Below are positions 18,192 through 27,294 of a stretch of DNA of 64,000 bases, piece after piece. The DNA comes from Gammaproteobacteria bacterium (GTDB taxonomy: Bacteria > Pseudomonadota > Gammaproteobacteria > UBA6429 > Thiohalophilaceae), in the NCBI GenBank assembly GCA_029880855.1, contig JAOUNS010000009.1:62001-126000 (forward strand). Direction: 5' to 3'. The notes below the pieces were generated by a model. The model made no database searches and had not been told where the DNA came from. It saw only the letters and a list, made by a program, of their open reading frames with translations. Within the stretch, counting starts at the first letter, position 1. Every line of letters begins with the position of its first letter. A program made the position numbers and the translations under genes.

Positions 18192-18986
18192 TTGGGATAT
18201 TGCATAGTTATCCCGGCGCGTTACGATTCCAGTCGACTGCCCGGCAAACCCTTGCGCGATATTCAGGGGAAACCACTAATCCGGCACGTGTATGAATGTG
18301 CGACAAAAAGTCGTGCAGATAAAGTCATTATCGCTACTGATGATCAGCGAATTTTCGATACAGCCGTCAACTTCGGCGCCAATGTTTGTATGACCGGCAC
18401 ACAGCATACTTCGGGGACAGAACGTATTGCCGAAGTGATCGAAAAAGAGGGCTTCAGTGATGACACAATTATCGTTAATCTGCAGGGTGATGAACCGTTG
18501 ATGCCGGCTGCCTGCCTCGATCAGGTGGCAGATCTGTTGGAAAACAGTACTGATTGTGTCATGGCGACACTGTGTGAACCAATCCACGCTGTGGACGATA
18601 TCTTTGATCCCGATATCGTAAAGGTAGTATTTAACGGACAGGGGCATGCACTCTATTTCAGTCGCGCCCCGATTCCCTGGCACAGGAACAGTTTTGCAAA
18701 AGATCGGACTCAGATCACTTTATCCGGTGAGGATAATTACCGCCATATCGGTCTTTATGCCTATACTGCACGATATGTGCGTGAGTACCTGGCGGCTGAA
18801 CCGTGCCCACTGGAAAAGATTGAGTCACTGGAACAATTACGTGTGCTGTGGCATGGAAAAAAGATTGCGATTGGCGTGGCGGTGAGTCCCCCCGGGCCGG
18901 GTGTGGATACTGAACAGGATCTGGCAAGGGTAAGACGTCTGTTTGAGCAAGGGAAAAACAACATGCCGGGTATTCATCTTGCGTGA
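18192..18986 (+). CDS. kdsB: CMP-Kdo synthetase (3-deoxy-manno-octulosonate cytidylyltransferase)
   Basis: A 264-residue cytidylyltransferase that activates Kdo for the inner core of lipopolysaccharide. The start is TTG at 18192, two bases after the ycaR stop. It opens with the nucleotide-binding signature VIPARYDSSRLPGKPL. IIVNLQGDEPLMP, the LYFSRAPIPWHR block, HIGLYAYTARYVREYL, LEKIESLEQLRVLWHGKKI and the terminal GVDTEQDLARVR are all typical. About 10 residues longer at the C terminus than E. coli KdsB, which is not unusual. It ends the msbA-lpxK-ycaR-kdsB envelope block; a 125-bp gap separates it from the next gene. Confidence 0.96.
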   Translation: MGYCIVIPARYDSSRLPGKPLRDIQGKPLIRHVYECATKSRADKVIIATDDQRIFDTAVNFGANVCMTGTQHTSGTERIAEVIEKEGFSDDTIIVNLQGDEPLMPAACLDQVADLLENSTDCVMATLCEPIHAVDDIFDPDIVKVVFNGQGHALYFSRAPIPWHRNSFAKDRTQITLSGEDNYRHIGLYAYTARYVREYLAAEPCPLEKIESLEQLRVLWHGKKIAIGVAVSPPGPGVDTEQDLARVRRLFEQGKNNMPGIHLA

Positions 18987-19111
18987 ACTGAATGCAACAG
19001 GCATTATAAAAACCTGAAAAACAGTCAAGACTTGTTGTGAGACAGCCGCTATTTATGGCTTGATTGTAAACTTTGTTGTACCCACCCAATAATCTGATGG
19101 GTATTATTTAA

Positions 19112-19948
19112 ATGCATCGACCATACAACAGTTTTCAAACATGCCTGTTGCTCCTGTGTTTTTTATTCCAGGGAACAGTCATTGCCGCCCCGAGCGGTCC
19201 ACTCCGGTTTGGTGTTCATCCTTATTTGTCCGTTGATGAGATAAACCGGCGTTTTATGCCGCTGGTTGAATACCTGACCCGCGAACTGGGTACCGAGGTT
19301 AAATTGCAGGTATCCAAAGATTACGAGTCACATATTACATTGACCGGCAGTAATTCACTGGATATCGCTTATCTGGGGCCGTCAAGTTATGTTTCAGTCG
19401 TAAAACAGTACGGTAAAAAGCCCATTCTGGGCAGGCTGGAGATTACCGGCAAACCTTTTTTCTTTGGCTACATCATTACACACAAAAACAGCCCCATTCA
19501 GTCACTGCATGACTTGCCAGGCAGGCGTTTTGCTTTTACCTCATCCGGATCAACCATGGGGTATCGAGTGCCGAAATACATGTTGCAACAGGCCGGTATC
19601 AAGCTGGAGCAACTTGGAGAACAGAGATTTTTGGGAAATCATGAAAATGTCGCGCTGGGTGTCCTGGTTGGTGATTTCGATGCCGGTGCTGTAAAGGAAG
19701 AAATCTTTCTCCGCTATCAGAACAGGGGTTTACGAATGCTTGGCCGCTCGGAACCGATCTCTGAGCATGTTTTTGTTTGTTCCACCAAATTAAAACAACA
19801 GGAAATTCAACGAATCAAACGAGCACTCTATGCGCTGAAAGACATCCCCGGCGGGCTGCAGATACTGCAGAGTATCAAGTCGACAGTGACTAATATTGTT
19901 CCGGGGACTGATCGAGACTATAACAGCTTGCGCAAGATTATGAATTAG
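19112..19948 (+). CDS. PhnD-like periplasmic substrate-binding protein (signalling context)
   Basis: A 278-residue exported protein of the phosphate/phosphite/phosphonate-binding (PhnD-like, type 2 periplasmic) family. The signal peptide ends near VIAA (residue 26). Family marks: LRFGVHPYLSVDEINRRFMPLVEYLTRELG, LDIAYLGPSSYV, DLPGRRFAFTSSGSTMGYRVP and a DAGAVKEEIF segment. There is no ABC permease or ATPase gene near. The next gene, nine bases downstream, is a membrane GGDEF-EAL protein with a periplasmic loop. This pair suggests a binding protein that feeds a ligand signal to the c-di-GMP enzyme, by analogy with NspS-MbaA. The ligand cannot be named; PhnD-like proteins without transporters often bind something other than phosphonate. 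Confidence 0.85.
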   Translation: MHRPYNSFQTCLLLLCFLFQGTVIAAPSGPLRFGVHPYLSVDEINRRFMPLVEYLTRELGTEVKLQVSKDYESHITLTGSNSLDIAYLGPSSYVSVVKQYGKKPILGRLEITGKPFFFGYIITHKNSPIQSLHDLPGRRFAFTSSGSTMGYRVPKYMLQQAGIKLEQLGEQRFLGNHENVALGVLVGDFDAGAVKEEIFLRYQNRGLRMLGRSEPISEHVFVCSTKLKQQEIQRIKRALYALKDIPGGLQILQSIKSTVTNIVPGTDRDYNSLRKIMN

Positions 19949-19957
19949 GCACAGGCA

Positions 19958-22222
19958 ATGAGCCCCGGCTTTATTCAACGCAATCAACGCATTATTATTA
20001 CATTACCATTAATTATTATTTTGTTTGGATTTCTGGCTGTTATCAGTCTGTTTACCTATCAACGAATTCCTATTCGATCTCAAATACAACAGGAAGCACA
20101 ACAGGAAGTGACATTTGTCGCTGAATTGATCAAGTCTGCCTATCTGAACAAAAATTACACCGCAGCAGCAGATATTCTGCAAACCTGGGCAAATGCCAAC
20201 AGCTCCGTGGTTGCAGCCGTGCTTGATACCGCGAATGGTTATCGACTCGTCGAATATCGGCGCAAACAAGCCAGTCAATACACTTTTCCAATACGACATA
20301 TTATCACTCACCACAATAATGTATTGTTTACTATTGAAGCAGAAAAAGATATTACTGTACTGGAAGACAAGTTCGCCAGAACCAGTAGTACATTAATTAT
20401 CGGCGTGGTTATATTTCTTACTGCGTTTGGCGGCATACTTTTCTACGCCATGCGGCGGGTCGCCATCCTGCCAATGGAAAAGGCAATGCGCCAGCAGAAG
20501 CTCGAATCAGACAGCAAGACCAGAAAATTATCACGCGCTGTGGAGCAAACGGATGACGCTGTGGTCATTACCAATCCGGAAGGTTACATCGAATATGTTA
20601 ATCCTGCATTTGAACGAATGACCGGTTATAGCAAGAAGGAAGCGATCGGTGAAAAGATGTCTATTCTCAGATCAGGTCAGCACGATCATATATTCTACAA
20701 GACATTGTGGACCACCATTCTCAGCGGCTATCCTTTTTCTGAAGTATTTATCAACCGAAAAAAAACCGGGGAACTGTATTACGAAGAGAAGACCATTACA
20801 CCATTAAAAAGTGATTTCGGCGACATTATTAATTTTGTTTCCACCGGCAAGGATATCAGTGACCGAATGCTGGTGCAGGAAAAACTGCGATATATGGCGA
20901 CGCATGATTTCCTGACCGGCTTGTTGAACCGGGTTACGTTAAAGGAACGCTTGAGTTATGCCATTCACCGTGCGGCCAGAAGTGAAAAAAAAGTGGCTGT
21001 CATGTTGCTTGATTTGGATAAATTCAAAATCGTAAATGACACACTTGGACATACTATCGGTGATGAGCTGATTATTTCAGTGGCAGAACGTTTATCCGCC
21101 AGCTTGCGACAAGAAGATATTATTGCCCGACTCGGCGGTGATGAATTTACCGTCATCATGGAAGGGTTTGGCCGTATCGAAGACGTCAATGATACTGCAA
21201 ACAAAATACTCAGCGCTGTATCAAAACCCTTTACTGTTGACGGGAATGAAATATTTATTGCAGCAAGCATTGGCATGAGCATCTATCCGGATGATGATAT
21301 TGATGCCGATATCCTGCTGAAAAACGCCGACATTGCCATGTACCGCGCCAAGTCTGCCGGTGGGGGAAATTACCAGTACTTCACACCGGATATGACTGAA
21401 AACGCACTCAAACGGTTGAAGATACATAACAGTTTGCAAAATGCGCTTGAAAATAGGGAGTTTGTTGTTTATTACCAACCCAAGATCGATTTATTCAAGG
21501 GAAATGTATCCGGCATGGAGGCGCTGATCCGTTGGCAGAATCCAGATCTGGGGTTGGTCAGCCCGGACCATTTTATAAACATACTGGAAGAGAGCGGCAG
21601 GATCATTGAAGTGGGAGAGTGGGTGATGGGGCAGGCCTGTCGATTTCTGAAAACGGTAGAGGATCAGAAATTACCGCTGTTGCGGGTATCGATTAATCTT
21701 TCCGCCCGACAGTTCAGGGACCGACATCTGCTTAATCGTATACAGAACTGCATTGATGAAACAGGGATCAGCCCCAAAAACCTTGAGCTGGAGATTACAG
21801 AAAGTCTGCTGGTCGAAAATATTGATGAAGTTGCCGATATTCTGAACGCCATCCATAACATGGGAATCAGAATCGATATTGATGATTTCGGTACCGGCTA
21901 CTCTTCCATGAATTATCTGAAACGGTTTCCGATTGATGCATTGAAAATCGACCGATTATTTATTCGGGATATCCCGGAAGATAAGGATGATGCACTGATT
22001 GTCGAGGCAATTCTGGCGATGGCGGAAAGTCTGGGTATTGACATTGTGGCAGAGGGCGTCGAAACGGAAGAGCAATATAATTTTCTCAAAGCGCGAGTCT
22101 GTCATGAGGCACAAGGTTTTCTTTTCGGCAAACCGATGCCTGAGAATGAATTTCTGGAGTGGTACAGGAATGCACTAAAAGATCTGCAAGGACAAGCGAA
22201 ATTCCCCAAGGCATCCTCTTGA
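19958..22222 (+). CDS. Membrane PAS-GGDEF-EAL c-di-GMP enzyme
   Basis: A 754-residue inner-membrane signalling protein. Membrane segments lie at about 14-34 and 146-166, with a 110-residue periplasmic loop between. A PAS domain (about 185-305, EYVNPAFERMTGYSKKEAIGEKMSILRSGQ) follows. In the GGDEF domain the active site GGDEF is at about 392-396 and the product-inhibition site RQED stands the correct five residues before it. In the EAL domain (from about 500) the motif EALIRW, the INLS Asn, ELEITES, the DDFGTGYSS metal pair, KIDRLFI and EGVETEEQ are all kept. Both synthesis and breakdown of cyclic di-GMP therefore look possible. The preceding PhnD-like gene likely provides its periplasmic input. 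The pair interrupts the usual kdsB-wzb neighbourhood. Confidence 0.93.
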   Translation: MSPGFIQRNQRIIITLPLIIILFGFLAVISLFTYQRIPIRSQIQQEAQQEVTFVAELIKSAYLNKNYTAAADILQTWANANSSVVAAVLDTANGYRLVEYRRKQASQYTFPIRHIITHHNNVLFTIEAEKDITVLEDKFARTSSTLIIGVVIFLTAFGGILFYAMRRVAILPMEKAMRQQKLESDSKTRKLSRAVEQTDDAVVITNPEGYIEYVNPAFERMTGYSKKEAIGEKMSILRSGQHDHIFYKTLWTTILSGYPFSEVFINRKKTGELYYEEKTITPLKSDFGDIINFVSTGKDISDRMLVQEKLRYMATHDFLTGLLNRVTLKERLSYAIHRAARSEKKVAVMLLDLDKFKIVNDTLGHTIGDELIISVAERLSASLRQEDIIARLGGDEFTVIMEGFGRIEDVNDTANKILSAVSKPFTVDGNEIFIAASIGMSIYPDDDIDADILLKNADIAMYRAKSAGGGNYQYFTPDMTENALKRLKIHNSLQNALENREFVVYYQPKIDLFKGNVSGMEALIRWQNPDLGLVSPDHFINILEESGRIIEVGEWVMGQACRFLKTVEDQKLPLLRVSINLSARQFRDRHLLNRIQNCIDETGISPKNLELEITESLLVENIDEVADILNAIHNMGIRIDIDDFGTGYSSMNYLKRFPIDALKIDRLFIRDIPEDKDDALIVEAILAMAESLGIDIVAEGVETEEQYNFLKARVCHEAQGFLFGKPMPENEFLEWYRNALKDLQGQAKFPKASS

Positions 22223-22284
22223 TGCATTTTACGGCAGGTGGATAAATGCTAATATGCTGTTTTCTTCACCAATCAGATTAGTTT

Positions 22285-22770
22285 ATGAAAAAAGTCAGTG
22301 TCTTATTTGTATGTATGGGAAATATCTGTCGTTCGCCGACGGCAGAGGGCGTGTTCAGACACCTGGTACAGCAAAACGGTTTGTCTGCACATATACAAAC
22401 TGATTCTGCCGGGACGCATGCCTACCATGTTGGCGAGGCGCCGGATCGCCGTGCGCAGACCACCGCCCGCAAACGCGGGGTGGATTTAAGTGATTTACGC
22501 GCCCGTCGCGCCAATGCGGTGGATTTTGAAAAATTTGATTTCGTGCTGGCCATGGATCGGGACAATTATCACAACCTGGCCGCGCTCTGTCCGTCCGGAC
22601 AAGAAAATAAATTATATATGTTTCTTGAGTTTGCCCCTCAGCTGGGTATCAAAGAGGTGCCGGATCCTTATTACGGTGGGGACAGTGGCTTTGAACAGGT
22701 GTTTGATATGGTCGAGCAGGCCTCACAAGGCCTGCTCGATACAATCCGGGAACGTTACGGTATCGCCTGA
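22285..22770 (+). CDS. Low-molecular-weight protein-tyrosine phosphatase
   Basis: A 161-residue LMW-PTP. The phosphate-binding loop VCMGNICRSPTAEGVF begins at residue 9 (C-x5-R-S), and the general-acid motif VPDPYYGGDSGF lies near residue 128. It dephosphorylates phosphotyrosine; in this chromosomal position the Pseudomonas homologue is called PtpA. A Wzb-type role paired with a Wzc kinase is not supported, since no wzc or capsule genes are close. Its stop codon is immediately next to the stop of the convergent FliL-like gene, with no bases between. Confidence 0.94.
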   Translation: MKKVSVLFVCMGNICRSPTAEGVFRHLVQQNGLSAHIQTDSAGTHAYHVGEAPDRRAQTTARKRGVDLSDLRARRANAVDFEKFDFVLAMDRDNYHNLAALCPSGQENKLYMFLEFAPQLGIKEVPDPYYGGDSGFEQVFDMVEQASQGLLDTIRERYGIA

Positions 22771-23187
22771 TTACTGAATAATAAAACCGGTGAAATAAAG
22801 CGACTCAATTACCGGCTTTTTTACACCGGTATTTTCGGCAAAGATTTTCTGCACTTCGGCCAGAGCTGCGACCCGCAGATCTTCTTTCCCTTTGGCGGTT
22901 TTCAATACCTTGGCAGGTTGCCCGCTAAGCAACATGACAATCGCATGTCGGATCGCCGAGACATGTTTTTCTATCAGGGGTTGCGCGGCGGGATCGCTGA
23001 ATTGTAATTCAGTGTTGACCTGCATAAAACGCACAACCTCACCATCCTCAATGTTGACTACAAAAGGTGGGTCCAGTTTGAAATAGAGCTGGGCCGGTAG
23101 ACCGCCATCAGATTGGGCATACAGCCCGGTACCAGGCGTAATGCAGGCGAGGAGCAGGCAGAACCAGATAAATTGACGCATCGTCAT
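22771..23187 (-). CDS. Exported FliL-like protein
   Basis: A 138-residue protein with the FliL fold pattern: YFKLDPPFVVNI, RFMQVNTELQF, IRHAIVMLLSGQ, GKEDLRVAALAEVQKIF and the final IESLYFTGFIIQ. Unlike flagellar FliL, which keeps a membrane anchor and lies in a flagellar operon, this copy appears to start with a cleavable signal peptide (cut near GLYA) and stands alone. Two ATGs are possible; the second (MRQF) has the better spacing from AAGGA. Orphan FliL-like proteins occur widely in gammaproteobacteria. A link to flagellar stators is not supported by context. It abuts the phosphatase gene stop to stop. Confidence 0.8.
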   Translation of the reverse strand: MTMRQFIWFCLLLACITPGTGLYAQSDGGLPAQLYFKLDPPFVVNIEDGEVVRFMQVNTELQFSDPAAQPLIEKHVSAIRHAIVMLLSGQPAKVLKTAKGKEDLRVAALAEVQKIFAENTGVKKPVIESLYFTGFIIQ

Positions 23188-23271
23188 TTTCCTTCCGAAA
23201 ACAGGTAATGCTTTTCATATCGGCCTGACGGGGGTTGGCCTTAATGTCTGGTGCACAATGTTGGCACAGAG

Positions 23272-23296
23272 AAAAAGGGGTGAGGAATCTCACCCC
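23272..23296 (-). terminator. Intrinsic terminator of rne
   Basis: On the minus strand an 8-bp perfect stem (GGGGTGAG/CTCACCCC, 23277-23296, loop of four) is followed by five T residues. It lies about 60 bases beyond the rne stop. Confidence 0.75.
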
Positions 23297-23358
23297 GTGA
23301 TAAATCGGACTTGTCTGCCGGTCTACCGGCGATATTGACCGGATCAGACTCTCACGTT

Positions 23359-25917
23359 CTATACCGGCGCCGGTTTTGGTTTTTCATTGACCTGAGTAGT
23401 GGCTTGGCTCTCCGGCTGGACAGCGGCGGATTTGGGGGCCGCAGTACCGGCAGAGTTTTGCTCGGCTTTATCCGATTTTTGCTCAGACCTGATTGTTTCC
23501 ACCTGCTGCAATTTCTGCGCTTCAGGTGCAGCAGAGCGTGGCTGTTGCTCTGACCGTGGTTGTTGCTCAGACCGTGGTTGTTGCTCAGACCGTGGTTGTT
23601 GCTCTGACCGTGGCTGTTGCTCAGACCGTGGCTGTTGCTCAGACCGTGGCTGTTGCTCAGACCGTGGCTGTTGCTCTGATCGCGGCTGTTGCTCTGATCG
23701 CGGCTGTTGCTCTGACCGTGGCTGTTGCTCTGACCGTGGCTGTTGCTCTGATCGCGGCTGTTGCTCTGACCGTGGCTGTTGCTCTGACCGTGGCTGCTGT
23801 TCGGACCGGGGCTGTTGCTCGGAGCGGGGCTGTTGCTGACCCGGCTGCTGCGGGTTGTCTGCTGTTGCCGCGGCATTGTCCTGTTGCTGTGGGTTGTTGC
23901 GACGACGGCGTGTGTTGCCGCGTCGGCCACGACGCTGCTGCCCCGCAGTATTGCCATTCTTGTTGCGCGACTGTTGCGTATCAGTCTGGGACTTATTGTC
24001 CTGATTCTGCTCGGCTTCTGCCGGTTTTTGTCTGTTCTCGTCACGTTGTTGCTCGCGCGCAGGCTGTTGGCGCTTTTGTTGCTGTTGGTTCTGTTTGCCT
24101 TGTTGCGGGTCTTGCTGCTGACCGCGGCGTGGTTGGTTTTTGCCACCACGTTGACGAGTCTTGTTTTGTTCGCGACGGGGCTGCTGGTTGCGGCGACTAC
24201 GAGTTTGTTTTGATTTGTTCTCATCCTTGCTTTCACTGCTGCCAAACAAGGCGCGCAGGATGCGGGTGAAGAAACCGGGACCTGATTTCCGGCTTGCTTC
24301 CGGACGAGGTGATGCCGGCGTCACACCTTTCACTGCCGGTTCTTCAGCGACATGTTTGGCTGAAGACTGGGCGGCGGATTCCAGTGACGGTTCAATGGCG
24401 GTAGCGAGCTCATAACTGGATTGGCGGTTATCATCAGCGCTGTCACCTTCACGAATCCGCTGTACGTCATAATGCGGTGTTTCAAGATTAATGTTGGGTA
24501 CCAACAGGACATGGATACCTTGTCGCTGCTCAATGGCGGCGATGACTTCACGTTTTTCATTCAACAGGAAGGTGGCTACATCAACCGGAGTCTGGGCAAT
24601 AACCCGGCTGGTCTTTTCCTTCATGGCCTCTTCCTCGATGACACGCAGTATTGACAGAGCCAATGATTCAATACCACGGATCGTACCCTGACCACTGCAA
24701 CGGGGGCAGGAGATCTGGCTGGACTCACCCAGAGAGGGGCGCAGACGCTGACGTGACATCTCCAGCAGGCCAAAACGTGAGATACGACCAATCTGTACCC
24801 GGGCGCGATCCATTTTCAAGGCATCACGCAGGCGATTTTCCACTTCCCGCTGGTTTTTTACCGGCGTCATATCAATAAAATCAATAACCACGAGACCACC
24901 CAGGTCACGCAGGCGTAACTGGCGGGCGATCTCATCGGCCGCTTCCAGGTTGGTATTCAGGGCGGTTTCCTCAATGTCACCGCCTTTGGTGGCTTTTGAG
25001 GAGTTGATATCAATGGAGATCAGCGCTTCGGTATGATCGATGACCAGTGCACCGCCTGAAGGCAGACGGACTTCGCGCTGAAATGCTGATTCAATTTGCG
25101 ATTCGATCTGATAACGGGTAAAGAGCGGCACTGCATCTTTGTATAACTTGATCTTGTGCAGGTTATGGGGCATGACCAGGGACATGAATTCCCGGGCCTT
25201 GTTATATATTTTCTCTTCATCAATGACGATTTCATTGATGTCGGTGCGGAAATAATCACGAATCGCACGGGTGATCAGGTTGCTCTCCTGATAGATCAGG
25301 AAGGGAGCAGGGCGCTCTTTGGAGGCCTCATCTATGGATTGCCATAATTGCAGCAGATAATCCAGGTCCCATTGCAATTCATCGACATTTTTGCCGACAC
25401 CGGCCGTGCGTAAAATCAGGCCCATGTCTTCCGGAATTTCCAGCGAACCGAGTGAGTCACGTGCCTCGCTGCGATCTTCGCCCTCGATGCGTCGTGAAAC
25501 ACCGCCGGCGCGCGGATTATTAGGCATGAGGACCAGATAACGGCCGGCCAGACTGATGAATGTGGTCAGGGCTGCGCCTTTGTTACCACGTTCTTCCTTA
25601 CCGACCTGTACCACGACTTCCTGGTTTTCACGAATGGCGTCCTTGATGTTGATACGACCACTGCTGAAGTCCACATCCTTGTTGAAGTAGATGCGTGAAA
25701 TTTCCTTGAGAGGAAGAAAGCCGTGACGCTCTGCACCGTAATCAACAAATGCCGCTTCAAGACTGGGCTCGATGCGGGTGATACGGCCTTTGTAAATATT
25801 GGATTTCTTGGATTCGCGGTGGGTTGTTTCGATATCCAGATCGTACAGTCGTTGCCCATCAACCATGGCAACCCGCAACTCTTCAGGTTGAGTTGCGTTA
25901 AACAACATTCTTTTCAT
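23359..25917 (-). CDS. rne: Ribonuclease E with a hexapeptide-repeat tail
   Basis: An 852-residue endoribonuclease, the core of the RNA degradosome and processor of rRNA, tRNA and mRNA. The catalytic half (1-500) is standard: [30 protein letters not shown] start, S1 domain about 37-119, the metal-binding Asp pair in SIDINSS (about 300) and VIDFIDM (about 343), and the zinc-link CPRCSGQG at about 404. The C-terminal half is disordered, rich in Arg, Gln and Pro, with basic runs such as [14 protein letters not shown]. It contains 17 tandem copies of the hexapeptide PRSEQQ at about residues 694-795, ending KPAPV. Shorter than E. coli RNase E (1061). Its promoter and a leader of about 340 nt lie upstream, divergent to rluC. 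Confidence 0.95.
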   Translation of the reverse strand: MKRMLFNATQPEELRVAMVDGQRLYDLDIETTHRESKKSNIYKGRITRIEPSLEAAFVDYGAERHGFLPLKEISRIYFNKDVDFSSGRINIKDAIRENQEVVVQVGKEERGNKGAALTTFISLAGRYLVLMPNNPRAGGVSRRIEGEDRSEARDSLGSLEIPEDMGLILRTAGVGKNVDELQWDLDYLLQLWQSIDEASKERPAPFLIYQESNLITRAIRDYFRTDINEIVIDEEKIYNKAREFMSLVMPHNLHKIKLYKDAVPLFTRYQIESQIESAFQREVRLPSGGALVIDHTEALISIDINSSKATKGGDIEETALNTNLEAADEIARQLRLRDLGGLVVIDFIDMTPVKNQREVENRLRDALKMDRARVQIGRISRFGLLEMSRQRLRPSLGESSQISCPRCSGQGTIRGIESLALSILRVIEEEAMKEKTSRVIAQTPVDVATFLLNEKREVIAAIEQRQGIHVLLVPNINLETPHYDVQRIREGDSADDNRQSSYELATAIEPSLESAAQSSAKHVAEEPAVKGVTPASPRPEASRKSGPGFFTRILRALFGSSESKDENKSKQTRSRRNQQPRREQNKTRQRGGKNQPRRGQQQDPQQGKQNQQQQKRQQPAREQQRDENRQKPAEAEQNQDNKSQTDTQQSRNKNGNTAGQQRRGRRGNTRRRRNNPQQQDNAAATADNPQQPGQQQPRSEQQPRSEQQPRSEQQPRSEQQPRSEQQPRSEQQPRSEQQPRSEQQPRSEQQPRSEQQPRSEQQPRSEQQPRSEQQPRSEQQPRSEQQPRSEQQPRSAAPEAQKLQQVETIRSEQKSDKAEQNSAGTAAPKSAAVQPESQATTQVNEKPKPAPV
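23533..23838. repeat. Seventeen-copy 18-bp tandem repeat inside rne
   Basis: Seventeen contiguous 18-bp units with no spacers. Plus-strand unit: tgaccgtggctgttgctc with few variants (tgatcgcgg, agaccgtgg, agaccgtggtt). On the minus strand each unit encodes one PRSEQQ. Most changes between units are synonymous third-base changes. The terminal units (23533-23550 and 23803-23838) are the most diverged, the pattern expected when a repeat grows from the centre. The length being a multiple of three keeps rne in frame whatever the copy number. Confidence 0.95.
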
Positions 25918-26260
25918 TATTAAAACCTTTTATTGTGGCGCTCTACCACGGCACTGTTATGTGCCGGCGGGTTCGCCAGACCATGCGGTCCACAGTTGAG
26001 GCTCCTGACCCTGTCTGTGTTGAGGGCGGCCACACTGTTATTCAGTACCTGTAGGTCTGCCCGCCTCGGGATGGATTTATTGCCAACCAAGGGGAGCGCT
26101 GTTATTCCTGTGGCATCTCACGGAAAAAATATCACGCGTCTGCCTTCCTAATCTGTAATAATCCCTCCCGGTGTGGGGAGGGAGGTTACAAAACCGTTAC
26201 ATGCCCGGGTCGCATTGCCGTTATGGAATGGGGCCGCAGACCGAAAATGTCGGACATCAC
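25918..26260 (-). promoter_or_regulatory. rne 5' leader RNA
   Basis: About 343 nt between the predicted transcription start and the rne ATG, close to the 361-nt leader of E. coli rne that mediates RNase E autoregulation. Hairpins visible on the minus strand are a 7-8 bp GC stem CCCTCCC/GGGAGGG at 26163-26182 (extended by GTAA/TTAC outside a small internal loop), and near the gene a GGCAC/GTGCC stem followed at once by GTGG/CCAC. Conserved sequence identity with the E. coli hp2 element could not be verified here. The region of 411 bases between rne and rluC has no gene. Confidence 0.6.
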
Positions 26261-26266
26261 TTATTG

Positions 26267-26295
26267 ACTATATCAGTGATTCCAGGGTCCATCAA
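26267..26295 (-). promoter_or_regulatory. Sigma-70 promoter of rne
   Basis: Minus strand -35 TTGATG (26295-26290), a 17-bp spacer and -10 TATAGT (26272-26267). Predicted start is near 26260. The opposite strand should hold the rluC promoter in the same short interval. Confidence 0.65.
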
Positions 26296-26328
26296 TCTCC
26301 TTGTATAAACTGATATCACATACAGAAT

Positions 26329-27294
26329 ATGGGAACATCCAATGAAAACAAGGCCCTGGGGGTCCAATTCCTTGAGATCGACGAGGAATATGCCGGTCAG
26401 CGGCTGGACAATTTCCTGTTAACCCGTCTCAAGGGCGCCCCCAAAAGCCTGATTTACCGAATTGTTCGTAAAGGCGAGGTACGGGTGAATAAAGGACGGA
26501 TCAAGCCCGATTACCGTCTCCAGGCCGGTGACGTCCTCCGGATCCCCCCGGTTCGACTTGGTGAAAAGACGCCGGCCAAGCCCTCGAACCAGGTACTGGA
26601 TCGAATTGCCTCCGGCATCCTCTATGAAGACAAGCGGATCCTGATCATCAATAAACCGGCCGGCATAGCGGTGCATGGCGGCAGTGGTATCAATTTCGGT
26701 GTTATTGAGGCCTTGCGTGCGCTGCGACCGGAGGCACCGTTTCTGGAACTGGTGCACCGCCTGGATCGCGATACCTCCGGTTGCCTGATCATTGCCAAAA
26801 AGCGCAGTGCCCTGCGCGTATTGCACGATTTACTGCGTGAGAACAGAATGGCCAAGTTTTATCTGGCCCTGCTGCGAGGCGAATGGCGCGGTGGAGATCG
26901 TATACTGGACTTCCCGCTGCGGAAAAATACCTTGCAGTCCGGTGAGAGGGTGGTGAAGGTCAGTGCTGACGGTAAACCTGCCCGCAGTCTGTTTTCACCG
27001 CAGAACACCAAAGCGGCCGCCAGTCTGGTGCAGGTAAGACTGGAAACCGGCCGGACACATCAGATTAGGGTGCATGCCGCCCATGCCGGTTTTCCCATCG
27101 CCGGTGATGAAAAATACGGTGATGAGGAATTTAACCGGCAAATGAAAGAACAGGGTTTAAAACGCCTCTTTCTGCACGCGCATCAACTGGACTTTACTTT
27201 TCCCGATGACGGTCAGCGAATCAACATCACAGCACCGTTACCGGATGACTTGAAGCAGGTTTTGATAAAACTGGATATGAGGAACCGTGTTTGA
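26329..27294 (+). CDS. rluC: 23S rRNA pseudouridine synthase C
   Basis: A 321-residue RluA-family enzyme that isomerises three uridines of 23S rRNA (955, 2504 and 2580 in E. coli numbering). An S4 RNA-binding domain at about 15-75 (GQRLDNFLLTRLKGAPKSLIYRIVRKGEVRVNKGRIK) precedes the catalytic domain. Its active-site motif HRLDRDTSGCLIIAKK has the essential Asp at about residue 145. The late RTHQIRVHAAHAGFPIAGDEKYG block is typical. It is divergent from rne, as in E. coli and Pseudomonas. Its stop overlaps the TTG start of the phosphatase gene. Confidence 0.95.
   Translation: MGTSNENKALGVQFLEIDEEYAGQRLDNFLLTRLKGAPKSLIYRIVRKGEVRVNKGRIKPDYRLQAGDVLRIPPVRLGEKTPAKPSNQVLDRIASGILYEDKRILIINKPAGIAVHGGSGINFGVIEALRALRPEAPFLELVHRLDRDTSGCLIIAKKRSALRVLHDLLRENRMAKFYLALLRGEWRGGDRILDFPLRKNTLQSGERVVKVSADGKPARSLFSPQNTKAAASLVQVRLETGRTHQIRVHAAHAGFPIAGDEKYGDEEFNRQMKEQGLKRLFLHAHQLDFTFPDDGQRINITAPLPDDLKQVLIKLDMRNRV

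Noticed and set aside
23533-23838. CRISPR array
   Set aside because: The units are contiguous without spacers and lie in frame within rne.
23352-24245. 297-residue second minus-strand frame in the same region
   Set aside because: Low-complexity shadow of the rne C-terminal half; no ribosome site and no family.
23493-24269. Long plus-strand open frames opposite rne (258 and 146 residues; Ser-Asp-Arg-Gly-Cys-Cys and Val-Ala repeats)
   Set aside because: They are open only because the 18-bp repeat has no stop in several frames. The minus-strand frame is clearly RNase E, with conserved domains upstream.
25933-26151. 72-residue plus-strand frame in the rne-rluC interval
   Set aside because: Lies opposite the predicted rne leader, no ribosome site, no recognisable protein.
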